A DNA stretch of 13,562 nt from CAZEFK01 sp964511405. GTDB taxonomy: Bacteria > Pseudomonadota > Alphaproteobacteria > Elsterales > Elsteraceae. Location of the stretch: positions 1 to 13,562 of the forward strand of contig CAZEFK010000196.1 in the NCBI GenBank assembly GCA_964511405.1. Direction: 5' to 3'. The translations under genes and the position numbers were made by a program. Positions 1-6,376 of this stretch are shown here, in pieces. The notes beneath the pieces were generated by a model that saw only the letters and a list, made by a program, of their open reading frames with translations, made no database searches and was not told where the DNA came from. The number at the start of each line of letters is the position of its first letter. Positions within the stretch are counted from its first letter, which is position 1.

Positions 1-173
1 GTCTTGCCGGCGCCGTTGGCGCCCAGCAGCGCCACGACCCGGCCCTCGGGCACGGCCAGGCACAGGCCGCGCAGCACCAGCACGACCTCGTCATAGACGA
101 CCTCGATGTTGTTGACCGACAGCAGCGGCGCCTCCCGCGCCGGGGCGCGGGAGGCGGTGTCGATGGCTACCAC
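1..173 (-). CDS. livF: Branched-chain amino acid-type ABC transporter ATPase LivF, N-terminal fragment
   Basis: This is the N-terminal 57 or so residues of the second ATPase of a Liv-type (HAAT) importer; the rest lies left of the window. The visible part reads from a first beta strand (LLSVNNIEVVYD) to a Walker A motif (GANGAGKT) cut at the edge. It would pair with LivG on the cytoplasmic face of the LivHM permease to power uptake. No in-frame ATG exists in the fragment. I chose the GTG at 173-171, which overlaps the TAG stop of the binding-protein gene (TGGTAG read in two frames), so the two are probably translationally coupled. The first 15 or so residues are an Ala/Arg-rich lead before the ATPase fold. 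The assignment as LivF rather than LivG rests on operon position, since a livG is already present at 5375-6187. Confidence 0.85.
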   Translation of the reverse strand, partial: MVAIDTASRAPAREAPLLSVNNIEVVYDEVVLVLRGLCLAVPEGRVVALLGANGAGK

Positions 174-1453
174 CCCAGCCACTCGGGCTTGCGCGGCACG
201 TCGATGGTGCCGACCTTCTCGAGCTTGATGGTGCCGGCCTTGACCAGCTGGTCGACGGGCGCGCCGGTGTCGCCCGAGACATGCGCGCGGTAGATGTTGA
301 CGGCGGTCATGCCGCGATGGTCGCTATCCGTCCAGGTCGAGGGCACGCACACGCCGTCGAGCCCGGCCGGCACCCAGTTGGCCTTCTGGTACATGCCCTT
401 GGCGATGTTCGGGCCGGTCACGCCGCCGTTCTTGGCCGCCCAGTCCATCGCTTCCTTCATGTAGAAGACCGTGCACACGGCGGCCAGATAGTGCACCGGC
501 CGATAGGCCGTGCCGGCCGGGTCCGACTGCTTGGAGATGTCCTTCAGCAGCGCCATGCCCGGGGCGTCGCCGCTCCAGGTGACGGCGGTGCGCAGCGGGA
601 ACACCACGCCGTCGGCGGCGGCGCCGGCGGCCTTGGCGGCGTTCTCGTCCATGCCCCAGACATTGCCCATGAACTGGACCTTGGCGCCCACGGTCTGGCA
701 GGCCTTCAGCACCGAGATGTTCGAGCCCGCGGTGTTGCCCAGATAGGCATAGTTGGCGCCGGCTTCCTTGAGCGTCAGGCACTGGGCGGTGTAGTCGCCG
801 GGCGTCAGCGCGAACTGGATCGCCGGCAGCACGTCGAAGCCGAGCTCGGTGGCCAGCTTCTCGCCGGCTTCCTTGGGCGCGTTGGGATAGGGATGGTTGG
901 CGCCCATGTGGACATATTTGGGCTTGCCCTGGCCCCCCTTGGCCTTCCAGTCCTCGGCCGCCCATATCAGCATGCCGCGCAGGGCGTCGGAGTAGGACGG
1001 CCCGTAGAAGAAGTTGTAGGGCGCTGATTTGGAGCCGTGCGGGCCCTTGCCGGTCGGGTCGGTCAGGTGCCCGGAATAGGAGCCGGAGAAATCCGGGATC
1101 TCGTCCTTGCCGACGAAGGCGGTCAGCGCCTCGGTATCGGCGGTGCCCCAGCCCTGCAGCGCCACGATCTTGTTGGCGCCCGACGACCACTGCTTGTACT
1201 GGCTGATCGCGCGCGGCGCCTGGTAGCCGTAGTCGACGCTGTCGACCGCGAGCTTGGTCCCGCCGATGCCGCCATGGGCATTGATATAGGCGAGGGCGTC
1301 GGTGACGCCCTGGGCATAGGGCACGCCGACATCAGAGGTCGCGCCCGACTGGTCGGCCAGGTGGCCGACCGGGATCTGGGCCATCGCCGGTCCCGGGGCC
1401 GCATGGGCGGCGAGCGCGCCGGCGGCGGCGCAGAGCAGAGTGCCGAGTCTCAT
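167..1453 (-). CDS. Periplasmic substrate-binding protein of the Liv-type ABC transporter (Peripla_BP_6)
   Basis: This 428-residue secreted protein captures the solute in the periplasm and hands it to LivHM. An N-terminal signal peptide is clear: a short basic start (MRLG), an Ala-rich hydrophobic core and an AMA cleavage site near residue 25. The mature part begins IPVGHLADQSGATSDVG, the usual opening of type-1 (LIVBP-like) binding proteins. It continues with a helix (YAQGVTDALAYINAHGGIGG) and a second lobe with GDYTAQCLTLKEAGANY. Length fits the longer members of the family rather than E. coli LivJ. The ATG at 1453 is preceded by GGGAGGA at a good distance, so the start is firm. It lies 41 nt after livM and overlaps livF by 7 nt. 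The substrate cannot be read from sequence. The CoA ligase in the same operon suggests a carboxylic acid (fatty, aromatic or dicarboxylic) rather than leucine. Confidence 0.9.
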   Translation of the reverse strand: MRLGTLLCAAAGALAAHAAPGPAMAQIPVGHLADQSGATSDVGVPYAQGVTDALAYINAHGGIGGTKLAVDSVDYGYQAPRAISQYKQWSSGANKIVALQGWGTADTEALTAFVGKDEIPDFSGSYSGHLTDPTGKGPHGSKSAPYNFFYGPSYSDALRGMLIWAAEDWKAKGGQGKPKYVHMGANHPYPNAPKEAGEKLATELGFDVLPAIQFALTPGDYTAQCLTLKEAGANYAYLGNTAGSNISVLKACQTVGAKVQFMGNVWGMDENAAKAAGAAADGVVFPLRTAVTWSGDAPGMALLKDISKQSDPAGTAYRPVHYLAAVCTVFYMKEAMDWAAKNGGVTGPNIAKGMYQKANWVPAGLDGVCVPSTWTDSDHRGMTAVNIYRAHVSGDTGAPVDQLVKAGTIKLEKVGTIDVPRKPEWLGW

Positions 1454-1494
1454 GGTGGTCCTCCCGTTGATTGTTCCATTCGTCCCGTCATCTC

Positions 1495-2568
1495 TCAATG
1501 CGAGAACGGGTACAGCTTCCAATAGGCCTTGATCTGCTTCCAGCGGTGGGCGAGGCCGTCGGGCTCGAACATCAGGAACAGGATGATGACGGCGCCGATC
1601 GACATCTCGCGCAGGAAGGCCAGGCTGTCCTTCAGGTTGAGCGCGGTGTCGAGGGCGGTGCCGGCCAGCAGCTTGGTCGCCGCCTGCATCGCTTCGGGCA
1701 GCAGCACCATGAAGGCGGTGCCGATCAGCGAGCCCATGATCGAGCCGATGCCGCCGATGATGATCATGCCCAGGAACTGGATCGAGAACAGGATCGTGAA
1801 GCCCTCGACCGAGACGAACTGCAGGTAGTGGGCGTAGAGCGCGCCGCCGATCCCGGCATAGAAGGCCGCGATGCCGAACGACATGGTCCGGTACTTGGCC
1901 AGGTTGATGCCCATGATCTCGGCCGAGAGGTAATGGTCGCGCACCGCGACCAGGGCGCGGCCGTCGCGGGTGCGCATCAGGTTGGCGGCCAGCAGGTACA
2001 TGACCACCGTTGCCGCCAGCACCGCATAGAAATAGCGCCCGTCGCCGTCGAGGCTGAGGCCGAACAGGGTCAGGGGCTGGGCGATGGTGCCGTTTGTGCC
2101 GCCGGTGAACCAGTCGGCGCGGGCGAAGAAGTCCTCCAGGATGTACTGGGCGGCCAGGGTCGCGATGGCCAGGTACAGGCCCTTGAGCCGGGTCGCCGGC
2201 AAGCCGAACACCAAGCCGACCGCGGTGGTGGCGAGGCCGGCCGCGGGGATCGCCAGCGCCACCGGCAGCCCCAGCTGGTTGCTGAACCAGGCCGAGGCGA
2301 AGGCGCCGAAGCCGAAGAACGCGGCGTGGCCGATCGAGATCTGGCCGGTGAATCCGACCAGGATGTTCAAGCCGAGCGCGGCGATGCCGAGATAGCCGAT
2401 CTGGATCAGCAGGCTCAGCCAATAGCGGTCGAGCACGGCCGGCGCCAGCGCCAGCAGCGCCACGCCCAGGATGACCGCGTTGCGGCTCATGGGCGTCGGG
2501 AAGATCGTGGTGTCGGCGGCATAGCTGGTCTTGAAGTCGCCGCACGGGATCAGGCTGGTGGTCGCCAT
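1495..2568 (-). CDS. livM: Liv-type ABC transporter permease LivM
   Basis: This 357-residue inner-membrane permease forms the transport channel with LivH. Hydrophobic segments start near residue 31 (AVILGVALLALAPAV). The family-typical stretch GLNILVGFTGQISIGHAAFF falls at about residues 66-85, and the cytoplasmic coupling loop that contacts the ATPase (RALVAVRDHYLSAEIMGIN) at about 204-222. The C-terminal signature FLGMIIIGGIGSIMGSLIG is at about 265-283. The roughly 26-residue hydrophilic N-terminus before the first membrane segment is longer than in E. coli LivM, but reads as normal coding sequence. The ATG at 2568 is 3 nt past the livH stop, indicating coupling. No inactivating change is visible, unlike in livH. 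Confidence 0.92.
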   Translation of the reverse strand: MATTSLIPCGDFKTSYAADTTIFPTPMSRNAVILGVALLALAPAVLDRYWLSLLIQIGYLGIAALGLNILVGFTGQISIGHAAFFGFGAFASAWFSNQLGLPVALAIPAAGLATTAVGLVFGLPATRLKGLYLAIATLAAQYILEDFFARADWFTGGTNGTIAQPLTLFGLSLDGDGRYFYAVLAATVVMYLLAANLMRTRDGRALVAVRDHYLSAEIMGINLAKYRTMSFGIAAFYAGIGGALYAHYLQFVSVEGFTILFSIQFLGMIIIGGIGSIMGSLIGTAFMVLLPEAMQAATKLLAGTALDTALNLKDSLAFLREMSIGAVIILFLMFEPDGLAHRWKQIKAYWKLYPFSH

Positions 2569-2571
2569 GGG

Positions 2572-3437
2572 TCAGATCCGCTCGATGTCGCGGGTGCCGA
2601 ACAGGCCGTAGGGCTTGATCATCAGGATCACGATCAGCACGTAGAAGGGCGCGATCTCGTACATGTTGCCCCAGTTCAGCCACTGGCTGTCGACGAAGTG
2701 GGCCAGGTTCTCCAGCACGCCCACGATCAGCCCGCCGACGACGCCGCCGACCACGCTGTCGAGGCCGCCCAGGATCACCGCCGGGAACACCTTGATCCCG
2801 AAATAGGACAGGCTGGACGACACGCCGTTGACCACGCCCACGGTCACGCCCGCGACCGCCGAGACCATGGCCGAGATCGCCCAGCTGATCGCGAACATCC
2901 GGCGCACCGGGATGCCGACGGACTGCGCCACCTGCTGGTCGAAGGCGGTGGCGCGCATCGCCAGGCCCAGGCGCGAATAGGTGAAGAACCAGCCGAACCC
3001 GGCCATGATCACCAGCGACATGGCCAACGAGGCCAGGTACACGGTCTGCACCTCCAGTCCCAGGACATGGACGCTGGGGCTGGCGAACAGCGGCGGGAAG
3101 GGCTTGGCGAAGACGCCGAAGATCCACTTCATCAGCGCCTGGTGACCATGATCACCGAGATGACCGGCTCGCCGATCATGGGCCGCAGCACCACCCGCTC
3201 CAGGACCACGCCGAAGGCCAGCATGAAGACCAGCGTGATCGGGAAGCCGACATAGATCGGCAGCTGGAATTTGGTCAGCAGCCACCAGCATATCCATGCG
3301 CCGATCAACAGGAACTCGCCCTGGGCGAAGTTGACGACGCGGCTGGCCTTGTAGATCAGCACGAACGACATCGCGATCACGCCATAGAGCGCGCCCACGA
3401 TCAGGCCGTTGACCAGGAGCTGGAGGAACAGGGCCAT
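2572..3437 (-). pseudogene. livH: Liv-type ABC transporter permease LivH, broken by a frameshift at about 3132-3140
   Basis: Two adjacent frames together make a normal-sized LivH of about 290 residues. The first frame (3437-3132, 101 aa) starts MALFLQLLVNGLIVGALYG, has the family motif ASRVVNFAQGEFLLIGAW, and runs to VISVIMVTRR followed by TGA. The second frame (about 3136-2572) resumes with ALMKWIFGVFAKPFPP and carries the coupling loop (RLGLAMRATAFDQQVAQSVGI), the signature FPAVILGGLDSVVGGVVGGL and the usual end (MIKPYGLFGTRDIERI). Families normally read VTIGL here, so a few residues are missing and 3n+1 nt must be restored; loss of 7 nt would fit. The break makes TGATG: the stop at 3134-3132 overlaps an ATG at 3132, which would give a 186-residue C-terminal chain by reinitiation. 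It may be a true mutation, a split but functional gene, or a sequencing error. The neighbours livM, livG and the ligase look intact. Confidence 0.85.
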
Positions 3438-3446
3438 CGGCGGCTC

Positions 3447-5375
3447 TCAGGCGGCGGCCGGCTGGGCGACCGGCGCGGTCGGCAGCAGGGTCGCCACGGT
3501 CAGGGTGGTGCGGATGCGCTGGGTGGTGCCGTCCTGGAACGCGATCGTGGTGTCGACCGGGATCCGGTCGTCGCCGGCATAGAGGGCGTCGATGATCGCG
3601 CCGTAGCGCTCGCCGATCACGCCGCGGCGGACCTTGCGGGTGCGCGTCAGTTCGCCGTCGTCGGCGTCCAGCTCCTTGTAGAGCAGCAGGAACTTGGCGA
3701 TGCGCTGGGCCGGCGGCAGGGCCGCATTGACCCGCTCGACCTCGGCCTGGACCAGCGCCAGCACCTCCGGCTTCGAGGCCAGGTCGGCATAGGTGGTGAA
3801 GGCGATCCGGCTCTTCTCGGCCCATTTGGCCACGATCGAGAAGCGGATGCAGATCAGTGCCGCCAGCCAGTCGCGGCGGTGGCCGACGACCACCGCTTCG
3901 GCGACATAGGGGCTGAACTTCAGCTTGTTCTCCAGATATTGCGGGCTGAAGCGGTGGCCCTGGGCGGTGGTGGCGATGTCCTTCAGGCGGTCGATGACCA
4001 CCAGGTGGCCCTTGGCGTCGAGGTAGCCGGCGTCGCCGGTGTGCATCCAGCCGTCGCGCAGGTCCGCCTGGGTCGCTGCGTCGTTGCCGAAATAGCCGGC
4101 GAACATGTTGGGATGGCGGGTCACGATCTCGCCGACGCCGTTGGCGTCGGGGTCGAGGACGCGGACCTCGACGCCCGCGTCGAAGGGCTGGCCGACGGTG
4201 TCGAAGTCGACATCGCCGGCGCGGTGCACGGTGTAGGCGCCCATGGTCTCGGTCTGGCCGTAGATCTGGCGCAGCGGCACGCCCAGCGCCTGGAAGAAGC
4301 GGAAGGTGTCGGGGCCGAGCGCGGCGCCGCCGGTGGCCGCCGAGCTCAGGCGCGTGAAGCCCAGACGGTCGCGCAGCGGCCGGAACAGGATCAGGTCGGC
4401 CAGCCGCGAGCGCCGGCCCTGCGCCAGCGCCGCCAGGCCGAGCTCGAGGCCGAGCTGGAACATCCGGCGCTTGAGGGGCGACGCTTCCATCATGCGGGCA
4501 TGGACGTCGGCGGCGATCGCCTCCCACACGCGCGGCGCGAACAGCACGAAGCTCGGCCCGATCTCGCGGAAGTCGTGCATCATGGTCTCGGGCTCTTCGA
4601 CGAAGTTCACGCGCATGCGCGAGACCAGCGCCATGCCCACGGCGTAGACCTGCTCCATGATCCAGGACAGCGGCAGCACCGACACATATTCGTCGGCGGG
4701 CCCGCGCGGGTCGACCGACAGATAGCTGGCGCAGTGGCGGACCAGCCGCCCGGCCGGCAGCATGGCCAGCTTGGGATGGGCGGTGGTGCCCGAGGTCGTG
4801 CACAGGATCGCGACATCCTCGCCGCGGGTCCGGGCGACCAGCGCGTCGTACAGCGTGGGCTCGGCCGCGGCCCGCGCCGCGCCCAGGCGCACCAGCTCGG
4901 CGGCCGGCATCAGCAGCGGCGCCTGGTACTTCCGCATGCCGCGCGGGTCTGAATAGATGATGCGCCGCAAGGTCGGCGTGCGGTCGGCCAGGCCCAGCAG
5001 CTTGTCGACCTGCTCCTCGTCCTCGGCGAACACGACCTCGACGCCGGCATGCTCGATCAGGTAGGCGACCTCGTCGTCGAGCGCGTCACGATAGATGCCC
5101 AGGCTGAGCGCGCCCACGGCGTGGATCGCCACCTCGCCCATCACCCAGTCCGGGCGGTTGTCGCCGATCAGCCCGACCACCGCGCCGCGCGCCACCCCCA
5201 GCTCGACCAGGCCGAGGGCGAAGGCCTGCACCCGCGCCTGCATCTCGGCCCAGGTGATGCTGCGCCAGATGCCCAGGTCCTTCTCGCGCAGCGCCACCTC
5301 GGCCCCGTGCTCGCGGGCGTGCAGGGCCAGCAGCTTGGGCAAGGTGTCGTGGCGGTCGAGGTCGGGCAGCGCCAT
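3447..5375 (-). CDS. Long-chain-type acyl-CoA synthetase (AMP-forming) in the transport operon
   Basis: This 642-residue cytoplasmic enzyme should join a carboxylic acid to CoA with ATP, via an acyl-adenylate, trapping the imported solute. ANL-superfamily motifs are in order. The P-loop TSGTTAHPKLAML is at residues 194-206, IYGQTETMG at about 371-379, the TGD ribose-binding motif at 446-448, and the hinge DRLKD at 462-466, followed by a full C-terminal subdomain. The P-loop keeps TSGTT and its Lys (K202), but has Ala and Leu where many homologues have Gly. The length matches FadD15-like enzymes, which lack extra domains. The ATG at 5375 shares its A with the livG TGA (TGATG), so translation is coupled. 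livH begins 9 nt after its stop. The exact acid is unknown. Being embedded between livG and livH is recurrent in proteobacteria and argues for a transporter-specific role rather than general fatty-acid use. Confidence 0.9.
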   Translation of the reverse strand: MALPDLDRHDTLPKLLALHAREHGAEVALREKDLGIWRSITWAEMQARVQAFALGLVELGVARGAVVGLIGDNRPDWVMGEVAIHAVGALSLGIYRDALDDEVAYLIEHAGVEVVFAEDEEQVDKLLGLADRTPTLRRIIYSDPRGMRKYQAPLLMPAAELVRLGAARAAAEPTLYDALVARTRGEDVAILCTTSGTTAHPKLAMLPAGRLVRHCASYLSVDPRGPADEYVSVLPLSWIMEQVYAVGMALVSRMRVNFVEEPETMMHDFREIGPSFVLFAPRVWEAIAADVHARMMEASPLKRRMFQLGLELGLAALAQGRRSRLADLILFRPLRDRLGFTRLSSAATGGAALGPDTFRFFQALGVPLRQIYGQTETMGAYTVHRAGDVDFDTVGQPFDAGVEVRVLDPDANGVGEIVTRHPNMFAGYFGNDAATQADLRDGWMHTGDAGYLDAKGHLVVIDRLKDIATTAQGHRFSPQYLENKLKFSPYVAEAVVVGHRRDWLAALICIRFSIVAKWAEKSRIAFTTYADLASKPEVLALVQAEVERVNAALPPAQRIAKFLLLYKELDADDGELTRTRKVRRGVIGERYGAIIDALYAGDDRIPVDTTIAFQDGTTQRIRTTLTVATLLPTAPVAQPAAA

Positions 5376-6187
5376 CACGCGACCTCCGCCGGCACCGGCT
5401 GGTCCTCGCCCAGATAGGCCTGGCGGACGCGGGGGTCGGCCAGCACCGCCTGGGGCGCGTCGTCGGCGATCTTGCGCCCGAACTCCAGCACCATGACGCG
5501 GTGCGAGATGTCCATGACCACGCCCATGTCGTGCTCGATCATGACCACGGTCATGCCCCATTCCTCGTTGAGGTCGACGATGTACCGGGCCATGTCCTCC
5601 TTCTCTTCCAGGTTCATGCCGGCCATCGGCTCGTCCAGCAGGATGAGATCGGGCTTGAGGGCGACGGCGCGCGCCAGCTCCACGCGCTTGCGCAGGCCGT
5701 AGGAGAGGGTGCCGGCGGCGGCCTTGCGGACATGCTGGATGTCCAGGAAGTCGATGATCTCCTCGACCGCCCGGCGGTGCTCCAGCTCTTCGCGGCGGGC
5801 GCCGGTCAGCCAGTAGATCGAGCCGGTCAGGAAGTTGTTCTTCAGCAGGTGGTGGCGCCCGACCATGATGTTGTCGAGCACGCTCATGTGGGCGAACAGC
5901 GCCAGGTTCTGGAAGGTGCGGCCGATGCCCAGCGCCGCCCGGTGGTTGGGCGTGAGGCCGGTGATGTCGCGGCCCTGGTAGGCGAGCCGCCCCTCGGTCG
6001 GGCGGTAGCGGCCCGAGATGCAGTTGACCAGCGAGGTCTTGCCGGCGCCGTTGGGTCCGATCAGCGAGCACAGCTCGCCCCGGGCGACCTGGAAACTGAC
6101 GTCGGTCAGCGCCTGGATGCCGCCGAAGCGCAGGCTGACGCCGGTGGCTTCGAACAGCACGTCCGGTATGGCGCCCGCGTCGGGCAT
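5375..6187 (-). CDS. livG: Liv-type ABC transporter ATPase LivG
   Basis: This 270-residue ATPase is the first gene of the leftward operon. Its motifs are complete: Walker A GPNGAGKT at residues 44-51, a Q-loop in RTFQNLALF, the ABC signature as LSYGLRKRVELARA (Tyr replaces the usual second-position Gly of LSGGQ, common in LivG proteins), Walker B LILLDEP, the D-loop AGMN and the H-loop EHD. The insert typical of LivG (HHLLKNNFLTGSIYWLTGARR) precedes the signature. The ATG at 6187 has a strong AGGGAGG ribosome binding site 6 nt upstream. The gene is read divergently from the IclR-AMP fusion gene, with about 190 bp of operator-bearing DNA between them. Confidence 0.93.
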   Translation of the reverse strand: MPDAGAIPDVLFEATGVSLRFGGIQALTDVSFQVARGELCSLIGPNGAGKTSLVNCISGRYRPTEGRLAYQGRDITGLTPNHRAALGIGRTFQNLALFAHMSVLDNIMVGRHHLLKNNFLTGSIYWLTGARREELEHRRAVEEIIDFLDIQHVRKAAAGTLSYGLRKRVELARAVALKPDLILLDEPMAGMNLEEKEDMARYIVDLNEEWGMTVVMIEHDMGVVMDISHRVMVLEFGRKIADDAPQAVLADPRVRQAYLGEDQPVPAEVA

Positions 6188-6242
6188 GGCCGGCCTCCCT
6201 GGTTGCGGGCGACCTCTGGCGGGTCGCTGGTTCGACGGTCGC

Positions 6243-6259
6243 GGTCCACAGTGTGGAAC
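6243..6259. promoter_or_regulatory. IclR-type operator palindrome, site 1 (livG side)
   Basis: The 17-mer GGTCCACAGTGTGGAAC contains a perfect inverted repeat, TCCACA-G-TGTGGA (6245-6257). Sites of the form TTCCA/TGGAA with a short centre are usual for IclR-family regulators. It lies 56 bp before the livG ATG and just downstream of a good candidate livG -10 box (6280-6285), where a bound protein would block elongation or initiation. It is almost identical to site 2 at 6358-6374 (14/17). Binding is inferred; the palindrome itself is directly visible. Confidence 0.7.
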
Positions 6260-6279
6260 ATGGGCGCATCAAGGCTCGC

Positions 6280-6308
6280 ATCATAGCGGCGCCATGCCGC
6301 CTTTGGAA
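6280..6308 (-). promoter_or_regulatory. Candidate sigma-70 promoter for the livG operon
   Basis: Read on the minus strand, a -35-like TTCCAA (6308-6303) is separated by exactly 17 nt from TATGAT (6285-6280), one base from the -10 consensus. The predicted start would be near 6273, giving a leader of about 85 nt that contains operator site 1. The -10 is strong and the -35 weak. No other well-spaced pair stood out in this gap. Confidence 0.45.
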
Positions 6309-6340
6309 CCCCTGACATGCGGTGTACGCGACGATTCCAT

Positions 6341-6369
6341 GCGACAAGTGCAGGTCTGGTCCATATTAT
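6341..6369 (+). promoter_or_regulatory. Candidate promoter of the IclR-AMP fusion gene, overlapping operator 2
   Basis: GCGACA (6341-6346) and TATTAT (6364-6369) are 17 nt apart and resemble -35 and -10 boxes. The -10 lies entirely within palindrome site 2. The expected start point, near 6376, coincides with the ATG at 6377, so the message would be leaderless or nearly so. No Shine-Dalgarno sequence precedes that ATG, which agrees with this reading. The assignment is inference from spacing and similarity. Confidence 0.4.
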
Positions 6370-6374
6370 GGAAC
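6358..6374. promoter_or_regulatory. IclR-type operator palindrome, site 2 (autoregulatory position)
   Basis: The 17-mer GGTCCATATTATGGAAC contains the perfect inverted repeat TCCATA-T-TATGGA (6360-6372) and matches site 1 at 14 of 17 positions. It covers the candidate -10 of the rightward gene and ends 3 nt before its likely ATG, so occupancy should repress that gene. Centre-to-centre distance to site 1 is 115 bp, close to 11 helical turns, which would put both sites on the same DNA face. Confidence 0.7.
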
Positions 6375-6376
6375 CC

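Noticed and set aside
167..3127. A 986-residue minus-strand frame covering the binding protein, livM and part of livH
   Set aside because: Only the last 428 residues (from 1453) look like a protein, with signal peptide and ribosome binding site. The upstream part is a shadow of livM and livH.
1471..3255. A 594-residue plus-strand open frame opposite livM/livH
   Set aside because: The composition (Gln, His, Asp, Arg, Gly) is the usual antisense shadow of a GC-rich membrane-protein gene, and the minus-strand genes are certain.
3447..6347. A single 966-residue minus-strand open frame spanning the ligase and livG
   Set aside because: The part above 5375 is out of frame with a clear livG, is Arg/Pro/Gly-rich and has no domain. 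It is an open shadow frame caused by high GC, not a fusion protein.
6317..6376. Extension of the fusion protein to an upstream ATG at 6317
   Set aside because: Codons here have no GC third-position bias and overlap the operator and promoter. Similarity to IclR starts after 6377.
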